Part shown: positions 1 through 6,413 of the stretch, piece after piece
Layout: each line of letters opens with the position of its first letter
How positions within the stretch are numbered: position 1 is the first letter of the stretch
The notes under the pieces: model-generated
Told to the model about the DNA's origin: nothing
The model's database searches: none
Seen by the model: only the letters and a program-made list of their open reading frames with translations
NCBI GenBank assembly: GCA_900315455.1
Contig: OMZE01000013.1
Span: 1 to 64,000 of the forward strand
Source: an uncultured Prevotellaceae bacterium
GTDB taxonomy: Bacteria; Bacteroidota; Bacteroidia; Bacteroidales; Bacteroidaceae
Length of the DNA stretch: 64,000 nucleotides
Direction: 5' to 3'
Made by a program: the position numbers and the translations under genes

Positions 1-444
1 ATAGGTGGATGAGGAAGAATCATTGATTTCCGATGAGATTGCTTTATCTTGTATAGTCACGAACACGCTATCATCCTGTACCCATAAATGCTCTACACGT
101 CCACTGCCTTCTTGGTAAGGACCTTTTTCTCGGATACATGCCGTTTCCGGCATATCGACAGCAGAAAGGTAGTGGCTTGCAGAAAGTGGTGCCTCCCAAT
201 AATCACCGAAGCCCAGGTCGACACCTTTCGTCTCGGAGATATACACGCTCCCGATAAGTCCCAATACCAGCTCCATGCCTATGAACAAGGCAGGAGTTAT
301 GGCAGCAAACAAGACAATCAACCGTTTGTGTTTCAATTGTCTTTTGCGCACAATCCTCCATGCCACTATGGCGCACAGGAGTCCGAGAATGGCGGCAACG
401 ATTAAAGCAATGATGCCGAATATGATAAAGGAAATGATAATCAT
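1..444 (-). CDS. Membrane protein, partial (3' end off the left edge)
   Basis: The reading frame starts at 444 and stays open to the window edge. Its ATG overlaps the stop of the gene before it (ATGA at 441-444), so the two are probably translationally coupled. The N-terminus has two hydrophobic segments, about residues 1-28 and 42-66, separated by a basic stretch (WRIVRKRQLKHKR). A polar region follows and is presumably extracytoplasmic. I do not recognise the family. With the 179-aa gene upstream it forms a two-gene unit just beyond the degenerate end of the 35-bp repeat array, so it may be array cargo or flanking chromosome. The C-terminus is not visible. Confidence 0.6.
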   Translation of the reverse strand, partial: MIIISFIIFGIIALIVAAILGLLCAIVAWRIVRKRQLKHKRLIVLFAAITPALFIGMELVLGLIGSVYISETKGVDLGFGDYWEAPLSASHYLSAVDMPETACIREKGPYQEGSGRVEHLWVQDDSVFVTIQDKAISSEINDSSSSTY

Positions 445-980
445 CTTTTCATTTCTTTTGACAGCCTGGCACGTCGTGTTTCTTCAATACCACCAAAGCC
501 AATCAAGATGATATCCTCCATGCGAAAATAGGCAACGCCGTCAGCCAAACCATAGCTATCCACTTCTTCAATTTCTAATACATCGGCATCGAAACTTTTT
601 ACCCAACCATAACTCAACATGTCGCAATCCAACTGAATCGTTATCAAAACATTGTTCTTTTTGCACAGGCTTAAAATCTCACCAAACAAATCAAAGTCCA
701 TCCAATAGCCTTTCGGCAAATCGTCTTGCAGGGGTTCAGATTTGATGAAATGCAGCATGTTTTGCAAGTAGATGGTGTTGCGCTTGATTGAGAACACGGC
801 ATCGTTGCGCATCGCGAAGTAGCCGTCATCGAGATTGTCGTTGTCGAAGCCATGAAATAAGAATTCGTCATCTGTACATGCTACAATATATCCTGTGGCA
901 AACTTTTCGCAATCGTTCCGGTTGGTGTAGATTTCGACAAATGTGTTTTTATCGCATATTTTCTTGATAATGTCGTTCAT
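441..980 (-). CDS. Unknown 179-aa protein, possibly immunity-like
   Basis: The start at 980 was chosen because AAGGAG lies just upstream of it; an in-frame ATG at 1010 would add ten residues and is less likely. The protein is acidic and soluble with no signal peptide. It looks like two similar beta-rich halves (around FVEIYTNRNDCEKFATGYIV and ITIQLDCDMLSYGWVKSFDA), as in small SH3/LSm-like folds. I cannot assign a family. The gene begins about 50 bp beyond the degenerate first array repeat and is coupled to the membrane gene that follows. A role as an immunity protein is inferred only from the neighbourhood. Confidence 0.6.
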   Translation of the reverse strand: MNDIIKKICDKNTFVEIYTNRNDCEKFATGYIVACTDDEFLFHGFDNDNLDDGYFAMRNDAVFSIKRNTIYLQNMLHFIKSEPLQDDLPKGYWMDFDLFGEILSLCKKNNVLITIQLDCDMLSYGWVKSFDADVLEIEEVDSYGLADGVAYFRMEDIILIGFGGIEETRRARLSKEMKR

Positions 981-1028
981 TGTCTCTCCTTGTTTATTGT
1001 TTGACATCAATATTCTTTTTGCCTTATT

Positions 1029-1063
1029 GTTTTAAACGCTTCACTATCTGTAGCATTTACACC
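1029..1063 (+). repeat. Array repeat R1 (degenerate end copy)
   Basis: This copy has two mismatches to the consensus, both in the right-hand dyad (TAGCATTTACACC in place of TACCATTTACAGC). A degenerate outermost copy is typical of the old end of a polar array. Confidence 0.85.
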
Positions 1064-1086
1064 TTCATGATAAGCCTAAAAAATAT

Positions 1087-1326
1087 TTACGGATGCTTGA
1101 CCGTGCGCCAAAATGAAGCGATGCAATCCAAATCCTGGGTTTTATCTATATACTTCTTGGCTTTCTTTTCATCCCCCCTATGATAGAAGAGATAAGCAAG
1201 ATCCTTGAACGCGTCAACTTGATCGGTCAACTCGAAATATTCTGATTTCTCATCCTTGTCAAGTTCGCATCCCATAAGATCGAGCCATTCCTCTTTTGTA
1301 ATATTATGATCAAAGATGGTTTCCAT
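1087..1326 (-). CDS. Small acidic helical protein, putative immunity cassette
   Basis: A 79-aa acidic protein with no signal peptide. The second half (AFKDLAYLFYHRGDEKKAKK) looks like a TPR-type helix pair. It fills the insert between repeats R1 and R2 almost completely. It has its own promoter, with the -7 box ending only four bases before the ATG, so the mRNA would be essentially leaderless. Immunity function is inferred from its size and from the toxin tips and immunity-like genes elsewhere in the array; no family was recognised. Confidence 0.7.
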   Translation of the reverse strand: METIFDHNITKEEWLDLMGCELDKDEKSEYFELTDQVDAFKDLAYLFYHRGDEKKAKKYIDKTQDLDCIASFWRTVKHP

Positions 1327-1330
1327 GCCG

Positions 1331-1361
1331 CAAAGATAGTAAAAAAATAAATGCTTCCAAA
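1331..1361 (-). promoter_or_regulatory. Bacteroidota promoter of the 79-aa cassette gene
   Basis: Read on the minus strand it is TTTG (1361-1358), 19 bases, then TATCTTTG (1338-1331): an exact match to the Bacteroidota -33/-7 consensus. The start codon follows after four bases. Confidence 0.8.
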
Positions 1362-1389
1362 TATAAAAGAAAGAAAAGTATTTGTTTGC

Positions 1390-1424
1390 GTTTTAAACGC
1401 TTCACTATCTGTACCATTTACAGC
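1390..1424 (+). repeat. Array repeat R2
   Basis: Consensus copy of the 35-bp repeat. It separates the 79-aa gene from the 74-aa gene. Confidence 0.95.
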
Positions 1425-1453
1425 GAAGTAAGGTTCATTATTCTTCATTTTTG

Positions 1454-1485
1454 TTTGGTTCGTATTCAATTATTTGCTATATTTG
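1454..1485 (+). promoter_or_regulatory. Promoter of the 74-aa cassette gene
   Basis: TTTG at 1454-1457, a 20-base spacer, and TATATTTG at 1478-1485. The ATG follows after four bases (CAGC), the same geometry as two other cassettes. Confidence 0.8.
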
Positions 1486-1489
1486 CAGC

Positions 1490-1714
1490 ATGAAGGTATC
1501 AGAAAAAATTTTCCAATTGGCAAAAGCTGAGGCAGCAAAGTATGGCTATGAATGCGTTGATTTTGACAGGCAATATGAAGGTGCTGTCATTTTTCACGTT
1601 TATCATCCTATGGATAAAGGATTAAGGCTGGGGCTTCCTCATTTTGTATCAGTCAAAAATGATAATGCTGTGATGCTTAGTCATGAGGAAGTTCGCATAA
1701 TCCTAACCTCATGA
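1490..1714 (+). CDS. Small immunity-like protein, array family member 1
   Basis: A 74-aa protein; the start was chosen because a promoter box ends four bases upstream. It has an N-terminal helix (SEKIFQLAKAEAAKYGYE), then a beta-rich half with FHVYHPMDKGLRLGLPHFVSV. The same layout (A-K-A-x-x-x-G near residue 15, then a [FY]G/LG-x-P strand leading to V-x-V) recurs in the array proteins at 1819, 5422 and 6124. The pattern loosely recalls small YrhB/Imm35-type immunity proteins, but that is only a suggestion. The gene occupies a whole insert between R2 and R3. Confidence 0.7.
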   Translation: MKVSEKIFQLAKAEAAKYGYECVDFDRQYEGAVIFHVYHPMDKGLRLGLPHFVSVKNDNAVMLSHEEVRIILTS

Positions 1715-1726
1715 TATCGGTCTTAA

Positions 1727-1761
1727 GTTTTAAACGCTTCACTATCTGTACCATTTACAGC
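1727..1761 (+). repeat. Array repeat R3
   Basis: Consensus copy of the 35-bp repeat, beginning 13 bp after the stop of the 74-aa gene. Confidence 0.95.
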
Positions 1762-1782
1762 TCCATTTTCCTTCGGTTTTTT

Positions 1783-1814
1783 TTTGGAAGTTATTGGATT
1801 ATTTACTAAATTTG
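1783..1814 (+). promoter_or_regulatory. Promoter of the 72-aa cassette gene
   Basis: TTTG at 1783-1786, a 20-base spacer, and TAAATTTG at 1807-1814. The ATG at 1819 follows after four bases. Confidence 0.8.
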
Positions 1815-1818
1815 CGAC

Positions 1819-2037
1819 ATGAGACCAACAAAAGAAATATATAGCATTGCTAAGAAGGCTGCGGGTGCCAAAGGTTGGGACTTCATCAAATTTGATGAAG
1901 CTAAAGAAAATTATGTTGTATATCAAATCGCTTCTAAAGCTGTTTTTGGGACGGTTTCTGGCATTATGCAATTTGTCTTAGTTTTTAAGGATAAGCATGT
2001 GGAATTTCATGATCTTTACTCATTGTATAAACTTTAA
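1819..2037 (+). CDS. Small immunity-like protein, array family member 2
   Basis: A 72-aa protein with the same architecture as the 74-aa product of the previous cassette. It has an amphipathic start (TKEIYSIAKKAAGAKGWDFI), a central VVYQIASKAVFGTVSGIMQF strand region and a short C-terminal strand. It has no signal peptide. The two neighbouring cassettes share layout, strand, promoter spacing and protein pattern, which suggests either diverged duplicates or repeated capture of related genes. Function is unknown; immunity is inferred from context. Confidence 0.7.
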   Translation: MRPTKEIYSIAKKAAGAKGWDFIKFDEAKENYVVYQIASKAVFGTVSGIMQFVLVFKDKHVEFHDLYSLYKL

Positions 2038-2081
2038 TTATTTTTTGCTTTTATTACTGTTGCCACTACAGAAGGGTTAGG

Positions 2082-2116
2082 GTTTTAAACGCTTCACTAT
2101 CTGTACCATTTACAGC
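2082..2116 (+). repeat. Array repeat R4
   Basis: Consensus copy of the 35-bp repeat. Confidence 0.95.
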
Positions 2117-2326
2117 AAAAGGGCCTGATGTGGCGGACAACTAACAGTAGCATTCCTGAACTTCAGAAGAAAAAGGTCGACCCGTTTGAGGCAACCTTCA
2201 CTTTTATAGCCACAGTCTTTCCATTTCAATAGCGATATTTTTGGTACTATGGATTTTGGGGACAATCCCTACAATTCATATAGAGATAACCCCTTTATGT
2301 TTTATTGCTATGATTGTAGACCAATT
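2117..2326. other. Array insert segment without an intact gene
   Basis: The left half of the R4-R5 insert has only short open stretches: a 34-codon frame from 2128 to 2232, and an overlapping frame with a 32-codon ATG-started part at 2249-2347 encoding MDFGDNPYNSYRDNP. They lie in different plus-strand frames and may be a decayed coding fragment joined by a frameshift. I recognise nothing in them. Confidence 0.4.
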
Positions 2327-2494
2327 TCAACCGAATCGGTCGGATAAATAGTTCCAAAATTCTTTTACTGCCTCAATAATCAATCGAATTAAACCAATAA
2401 TAATTATAAGTAACTGAGTCGTAAAATATAAAGCAGACAATATCGCAAGACCAAAAAAAACAATTTTAAATATCCATTTTAAAATAATGATCAT
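2327..2494 (-). CDS. Small membrane protein (55 aa)
   Basis: The product starts MIIILKWIFKIVFFGLAILS, continues with a second hydrophobic run (LLIIIIGLIRLII), and ends in a charged tail with WNYLSDRFG. One long or two short membrane helices are expected. The ATG lies nine bases inside repeat R5, so any promoter must be within or beyond the repeat. Small membrane proteins of this kind occur among immunity proteins against pore-forming or envelope-acting toxins, but nothing in the sequence proves that role. Confidence 0.55.
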   Translation of the reverse strand: MIIILKWIFKIVFFGLAILSALYFTTQLLIIIIGLIRLIIEAVKEFWNYLSDRFG

Positions 2495-2503
2495 TTTTTT
2501 AGA

Positions 2504-2538
2504 GTTTTAAATGCTTCACTATCTGTACCATTTACAGC
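2504..2538 (+). repeat. Array repeat R5
   Basis: 35-bp repeat with one change (AAATGC for AAACGC in the left part). Confidence 0.95.
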
Positions 2539-2622
2539 AAAATTCATCGTATTCATAGCACCATATTTTATGTGATGATGGTGATGTAGCTGTTCGTTTA
2601 TCCAATTGTCTCATACAAAGAA

Positions 2623-4107
2623 CTAATCATCTTGTATGATAAATAACAATTCGGCATCATTATTGAAATCTGTTTTTCTATAATCGTCATACGACAGTTG
2701 GATGTCGGGTGCCAACGTTTTAGCCATAGGGTGGTCTTTAGGGAAGCAGCACTGCAGGGAATTGGAAGCAGAACACTCAAGCCCGGTATTTGGCAGCTTG
2801 AATGGTGTGATCTCCATAAACGTGTTGGGCGCCTGCCCTGAGGGAACGCCAACCACTTTAGCCCCCATCTTCCACAGCATATAGGCAGTATGGAAAGCAG
2901 CACTAAAGGTTTGTACATCGGTAACCACAAATATTTCCTTTGGCGTATAGATGGGTTCGCCATGTTGCTCTTCGAGAATGCTCTTGTCTGCACACATGAA
3001 CCAATCAAAACTGCTGATGCTTGATGGCTCTTCCACGAAATCACCCAACTTCAGCGATGTACCTCTACTTTGGCCAAGTAGCTCCAACGTCGTATTATTC
3101 TTTTTTAGCCAAGCCTCTGAAATCTTGGTCGAAAAATGCATGCCCAAGTCGGTCTCCATAAAACGTTTCCCATACAGTTCATACAGAGCTGCATACATGA
3201 TCATGGTCCAGCCACCACCGTTGCCTCGCAAGTCAATGATTAGCCGAGATGAGTTGGAGACTTTCATCTCGCGTAGCATCTTCGCAAAGACATCTGCCAC
3301 AATCACATCTGTTTTAATACCATACTTCTCAATGTCTGGCACATCGGCGCTTGCAATCGAGTTGATGCACATTACCATCGTTTGTTTATCGTCATCGACG
3401 AAACGGTATTCAAAGTTGTTCTTGGGGAAACGTTCGTCGGTAGATGACCAGACAATGGATTTCCAGAAGGGGCCATTGGGATGGAACGGCAGCCTTACAA
3501 GCGTATCTTTTCCATTGACCATGCGGAACTTCATTGATACTCGTTCCTTGTCGAACGAAGGAAACAACTGCCGCAAAACATTGGTATTGCCAATGCTCGT
3601 GCATGCTTTTCCCATCAATCCATAACGATTCTCAGAGATGACGATTTTGTCCAGGTGGTCAAGCACCGATTCCAAAGATTCACCTTCCACCTCACACAAC
3701 ATAGCTCCTTTCAAGAATTTCAGTTCAGGACTGAATCCATTCACAATGATGCCATCAGGAATCACTTTGAACTTCAGTGGAATCCATCGGTCTTCTACTT
3801 TCTTGGGGGAGTTGTCATATCCCATATAAGTATGGCCATCGTGTAGAGCCGAAAGCAGTTGGGTTACTTTTGACTGCATTTCGTCAAGGGTCAAGGAATC
3901 AGTCCCAGCCAACTCGTTCCTCAGTTGTCTCACTTCCTTCTTGAAGTTCTCTTCACCTCCAAAGGCACTATAGGGATCGGGATGTATCTGCTCCAATTGG
4001 CTGAAGAAATAGTCGTAGTCCTCCAACAGGCTATCCTTGCTGACCGATTGGCCACATCCCATTAAAATGCCACAAAGCATGGCACAAATAAAAAAGACTC
4101 TTATCAT
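2623..4107 (-). CDS. S41-family peptidase, lipoprotein
   Basis: A 494-aa protein with a lipoprotein signal peptide (hydrophobic run ending ILMGC; Cys about residue 18), so it is probably anchored in the envelope. The C-terminal half has the hallmark of S41 (Ctp/tricorn-like) peptidases: SSRLIIDLRGNGGGW, then a strand and TDVQTFSAAF, in which the Ser is the expected nucleophile. The N-terminal region (DYDYFFSQLEQIHPDPYSAF, ALHDGHTYM) fits the helical pre-domain of Bacteroidota S41 proteins. The gene is intact and is the only cargo of the largest insert, with a -7-like CAAATATA (minus-strand TATATTTG) at 4135-4142. Substrate is unknown; degradation of an envelope-acting effector is a guess. Confidence 0.85.
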   Translation of the reverse strand: MIRVFFICAMLCGILMGCGQSVSKDSLLEDYDYFFSQLEQIHPDPYSAFGGEENFKKEVRQLRNELAGTDSLTLDEMQSKVTQLLSALHDGHTYMGYDNSPKKVEDRWIPLKFKVIPDGIIVNGFSPELKFLKGAMLCEVEGESLESVLDHLDKIVISENRYGLMGKACTSIGNTNVLRQLFPSFDKERVSMKFRMVNGKDTLVRLPFHPNGPFWKSIVWSSTDERFPKNNFEYRFVDDDKQTMVMCINSIASADVPDIEKYGIKTDVIVADVFAKMLREMKVSNSSRLIIDLRGNGGGWTMIMYAALYELYGKRFMETDLGMHFSTKISEAWLKKNNTTLELLGQSRGTSLKLGDFVEEPSSISSFDWFMCADKSILEEQHGEPIYTPKEIFVVTDVQTFSAAFHTAYMLWKMGAKVVGVPSGQAPNTFMEITPFKLPNTGLECSASNSLQCCFPKDHPMAKTLAPDIQLSYDDYRKTDFNNDAELLFIIQDD

Positions 4108-4195
4108 CCTAAATTCTGCAGCACTTTAGTATAACAAATATATAAGTTCCCGAGCAACTTTTCCTCTCCTCATTGCAGTGTTCTGACGTTCTTCA

Positions 4196-4230
4196 GTTTT
4201 AAACGCTTCACTATCTGTACCATTTACAGC
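4196..4230 (+). repeat. Array repeat R6
   Basis: Consensus copy of the 35-bp repeat. Confidence 0.95.
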
Positions 4231-4240
4231 TGAAAAAGGA

Positions 4241-4705
4241 TTAATTATGTAATTTACCTATATAAGTAACAATGCCATTCTTTTTATGAACTATTTTCAT
4301 GTCTAACAATTCAGCAATAACACATTGTTCTCCATCAATCTTTTGTGACCAAATATAGTTATAATAAGCCAAAAACTTTTGATTATTTGACAAAACCATT
4401 CTATATCTTACACTTGTTATAAATGATACTATAAAATCGAACCAAGGTCGTGAATTTATAATATCTTTGGTAAATTCAAATCTTTTGATGAAGCAACCTT
4501 TTGTTGCATATAAATCATCATTAGAATAATAGTCCATAGTTAATGCTTCAATCAACATGACAATGTTTCCTTCGTTGTCAACAAGTTTTTTAGAAACATC
4601 CATATCAGTTGTTTCACTTGTACAGTCCGTTTCGGCAAATTGAATTTGTTGCAGATTATAAAAATCTATTTTTCCGTTGTATTCAAGAACTCTTTCTATT
4701 GTCAT
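4241..4705 (-). CDS. Unknown 154-aa cassette protein
   Basis: A soluble-looking 154-aa protein with no signal peptide, very AT-rich coding sequence, and many aromatic and acidic residues (DYYSNDDLYATKGCFIKRFE, YYNYIWSQKIDGEQCVIAEL). I do not recognise it. A -7 box TATCTTTG lies on the minus strand at 4722-4729, upstream of the start, so the insert carries its own promoter element. Size, base composition and position as single cargo between R6 and R7 fit an orphan immunity gene, but that is inference. Confidence 0.65.
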   Translation of the reverse strand: MTIERVLEYNGKIDFYNLQQIQFAETDCTSETTDMDVSKKLVDNEGNIVMLIEALTMDYYSNDDLYATKGCFIKRFEFTKDIINSRPWFDFIVSFITSVRYRMVLSNNQKFLAYYNYIWSQKIDGEQCVIAELLDMKIVHKKNGIVTYIGKLHN

Positions 4706-4762
4706 AATCCATATTTTTTTGCAAAGATACTACTATTTATAATAAATGAATACTTTTTTGCT

Positions 4763-4797
4763 GTTTTAAACGCTTCACTATCTGTACCATTTACAGC
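4763..4797 (+). repeat. Array repeat R7
   Basis: Consensus copy of the 35-bp repeat. Confidence 0.95.
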
Positions 4798-5108
4798 GAA
4801 ATTCGAAACACATGCTGAATATCAGACATACATCAATGGTCAAGATAAAATATTGCCGAATGTGAGTTACTGTGAGGATAATAACGATGTTCATTATAAT
4901 CCGTGGACATGGGCAGAAACATATTTCACCACAATTGCACGTGAAAATGGTACTATATCATTCAACATTCTGAAGTATATGGGAACTGATATGATAACTT
5001 CATTCAGTTATTCAGCCGATAATGGTAATACATGGACAACAACAGCCAATCAAGATAACAAGTCAGAAAATCTTGTAATAGATGTTACTGTAAACGAGGG
5101 AGATGTCA
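4798..5108 (+). pseudogene. Captured fragment of a BspA-like surface protein
   Basis: The whole 311-bp insert is open in one plus-strand frame, with no start or stop codon of its own. It encodes text such as HAEYQTYINGQDKILPNVSY and MGTDMITSFSYSADNGNTW. That is the style of the repeated beta modules in large Prevotella/Bacteroides surface proteins (BspA-like, 'SYSTDNGKTWT'). The coding text begins and ends at the repeat borders, so this is an internal gene fragment, not a gene. The frame reads through R8 into the next insert, probably by chance. Confidence 0.6.
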
Positions 5109-5143
5109 GTTTTAAACGCTTCACTATCTGTACCATTTACAGC
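5109..5143 (+). repeat. Array repeat R8
   Basis: Consensus copy of the 35-bp repeat. Confidence 0.95.
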
Positions 5144-5425
5144 ACAATGGTCAACGAGGCTGACGATTTAATGAAAGATAAAGGATTATATCAATTATCT
5201 TTAAACTGGAAAGGTGGAGGAGGACATAGAATTTCTGCAGTACGAAATGCTGACGGAAAACTATTTATTTACGATGAACAATCGAGTGAGCATTGGGACG
5301 GAATTGATGCTTTTGTTCGTGATTGTAACGGGGATATTGATGTAGGAAAAGGCATAGGAATAATACGGACAGATGACAAGTTTGTCAACCCAAAGTACAT
5401 CAAAGGGATTGTTAAGAAAAATTAG
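5144..5425 (+). pseudogene. C-terminal tip of a papain-fold-like toxin (5' truncated)
   Basis: The frame is open from the repeat border to a stop at 5425. It contains LNWKGGGGHRISAVRNADGK and LFIYDEQ, then RTDDKFVNPKYIKGIVKK. A Gly-rich strand with the catalytic His, followed by a D-x-Q strand and an R-x-D...I..IVK end, is the C-terminal half of papain-fold toxins found in polymorphic toxins and phage minor head proteins. The N-terminal part with the nucleophilic Cys is missing, cut off at the repeat. It overlaps the convergent immunity-like gene by four bases. The tail resembles the fragment at 6036-6131. Confidence 0.6.
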
Positions 5426-5628
5426 GACACGTCAAAGAGTAATTTTATGTCGGCTATTCCGTTTTTATCAACAACAACGGCAAGTGGTTGCCCATAGTCA
5501 TCATCTTGTGGGTGGGTGATAGTAAACACGAATGTGGATTTCTTATTGCATAAAAAAATCACTTTCTCTTCGTATCCTTTGCTGCGTGCAAATTTTACCG
5601 CAATCTTGGTTGCCTCTTGAACTGTCAT
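5422..5628 (-). CDS. Small immunity-like protein, array family member 3
   Basis: A 68-aa protein; the start at 5628 was chosen by alignment with the other family members (MTVQEATKIAVKFARSKGYE). The second half, FVFTITHPQDDDYGQPLAVV, matches the pattern of the 74-aa protein at 1490 (FHVYHPMDKGLRLGLPHFVS). It faces a papain-fold-like toxin tip with a four-base overlap. Adjacent toxin end and small gene suggest a captured toxin-immunity pair, although immunity genes more often follow the toxin on the same strand. Confidence 0.65.
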   Translation of the reverse strand: MTVQEATKIAVKFARSKGYEEKVIFLCNKKSTFVFTITHPQDDDYGQPLAVVVDKNGIADIKLLFDVS

Positions 5629-5639
5629 GGCCGTGAAAT

Positions 5640-5747
5640 CTATGAACAAGTTATGATGATTGTGATGATAGTCCCGAAACTGCCGACAAGAGCCACTATC
5701 GCGCTGACCATCGTCCAATTGACCGGGTTATAGAGATGTGGGTTGTC
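5640..5747 (-). pseudogene. C-terminal tail of a membrane protein (5' truncated)
   Basis: From the R9 border the minus strand is open for 35 codons, ending at TAG 5642-5640. It has a strongly hydrophobic end (SAIVALVGSFGTIITIIITC). No start is present. It is the 3' end of another gene carried along upstream of the 68-aa gene when the segment was captured. The call rests on length and hydrophobicity only. Confidence 0.45.
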
Positions 5748-5749
5748 CA

Positions 5750-5784
5750 GTTTTAAACGCTTCACTATCTGTACCATTTACAGC
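5750..5784 (+). repeat. Array repeat R9
   Basis: Consensus copy of the 35-bp repeat. Confidence 0.95.
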
Positions 5785-6000
5785 TTTGTCTTTTTGTTTT
5801 GCATTGTGCTCGGCTTTCACTATTTGCCACTGCGTGGCGAATATAGGATGCGCCTCGACAATGAAAACAAAATGCTTTGTCTTTTTGTTTTGCATTGTGC
5901 TCGGCTTTCACTATTTGCCACTGCGTGGCGAATATAGGATGCGCCTCGACAATGAAAACAAAATACTTTGTCTTTTGTTTTGCATTGTGCTCGGCTTTCA
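5785..6000. repeat. Insert made of 2.4 copies of a 91-bp promoter-type repeat
   Basis: The insert between R9 and R10 has no gene. It consists of direct copies with period 91 bp (starts at 5785, 5876, 5967), the last cut off at CGGCTTTCA by R10. Each unit carries TTTG followed by GCTCGGCTTTCAC, then an inverted repeat (TATTTGCCAC-TGC-GTGGCGAATA) and GATGCGCCTCG. It is the same element type as the tandem repeats before rsmA (21870-22062) and before the DUF5606 gene (57825-57988), so this insert looks like captured chromosomal DNA. Confidence 0.85.
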
Positions 6001-6035
6001 GTTTTAAACGCTTCACTATCTGTACCATTTACAGC
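6001..6035 (+). repeat. Array repeat R10
   Basis: Consensus copy of the 35-bp repeat. Confidence 0.95.
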
Positions 6036-6131
6036 GAAGGAATCAATCTAAAAAAAAGCATTGGAGTTGTTAAGGTCGACGGAATGCTGATTAACGCTGA
6101 AAAAATTAAACAAATTGTTAAGCCTAATTAG
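6036..6131 (+). pseudogene. Short toxin tip fragment related to 5144-5425
   Basis: The last 31 codons before a TAG stop begin at the repeat border and read LKKSIGVVKVDGMLINAEKI then KQIVKPN. They align with the end of the tip at 5144-5425 (VGKGIGIIRTDDKFVNPKYI, KGIVKKN). Both tips sit in the same reading phase relative to the preceding repeat. The fragment overlaps the convergent 79-aa gene by eight bases, as in the other pair. Confidence 0.6.
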
Positions 6132-6363
6132 AGCCATAGAAGAAATGTAGAACTTTAAATGCCTCGTGATGGCTCCTGCTCCTTCTCACTTTGTCACCCC
6201 TAACATGTAGTAAGCATGGATAACCATAATACACCTCGCCCTCCTCGTTGAACTCTGGTTTGTAAATCTCATCACCGTTATATGTCCCAAGGTATTTCGC
6301 GTAGTCGAAACCGTTTTGGCGGCATAGCGCGTCAAGGTGCGCTTGTAATTCTTCCTTTGTCAT
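6124..6363 (-). CDS. Small immunity-like protein, array family member 4
   Basis: A 79-aa protein. The start at 6363 was chosen because GGAGA lies seven bases upstream; upstream ATGs at 6402 and inside R11 are unlikely. It has an N-terminal helix (MTKEELQAHLDALCRQNGFD) and then a strand region with YYGYPCLLHVRGDKV, which fits the Y/L-G-x-P...V pattern of the other three family members. It faces a toxin tip fragment. No promoter is visible in the insert; the -7-like box at 6472-6479 beyond R11 could drive it. Confidence 0.65.
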   Translation of the reverse strand: MTKEELQAHLDALCRQNGFDYAKYLGTYNGDEIYKPEFNEEGEVYYGYPCLLHVRGDKVRRSRSHHEAFKVLHFFYGSN

Positions 6364-6413
6364 AGAATCTCCTTTCTTGGGTATTTTGCTGCCCCAAAGC
6401 ATGATTGCTATTT

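Noticed and set aside
4640..5425. A single 261-codon gene running across two array repeats
   Set aside because: The frame passes through repeats R7 and R8 in two different repeat phases and joins a surface-protein fragment to a toxin tip; its start lies inside the convergent 154-aa gene. It is a chance fusion of open frames.
5765..6028. Minus-strand ORFs starting MVQIVKRLK inside array repeats
   Set aside because: The repeat carries an ATG on the minus strand, so every copy offers such a start. The one at 5765-6028 only reads through the promoter repeats; the one at 6441 has a better internal start at 6363 with GGAGA.
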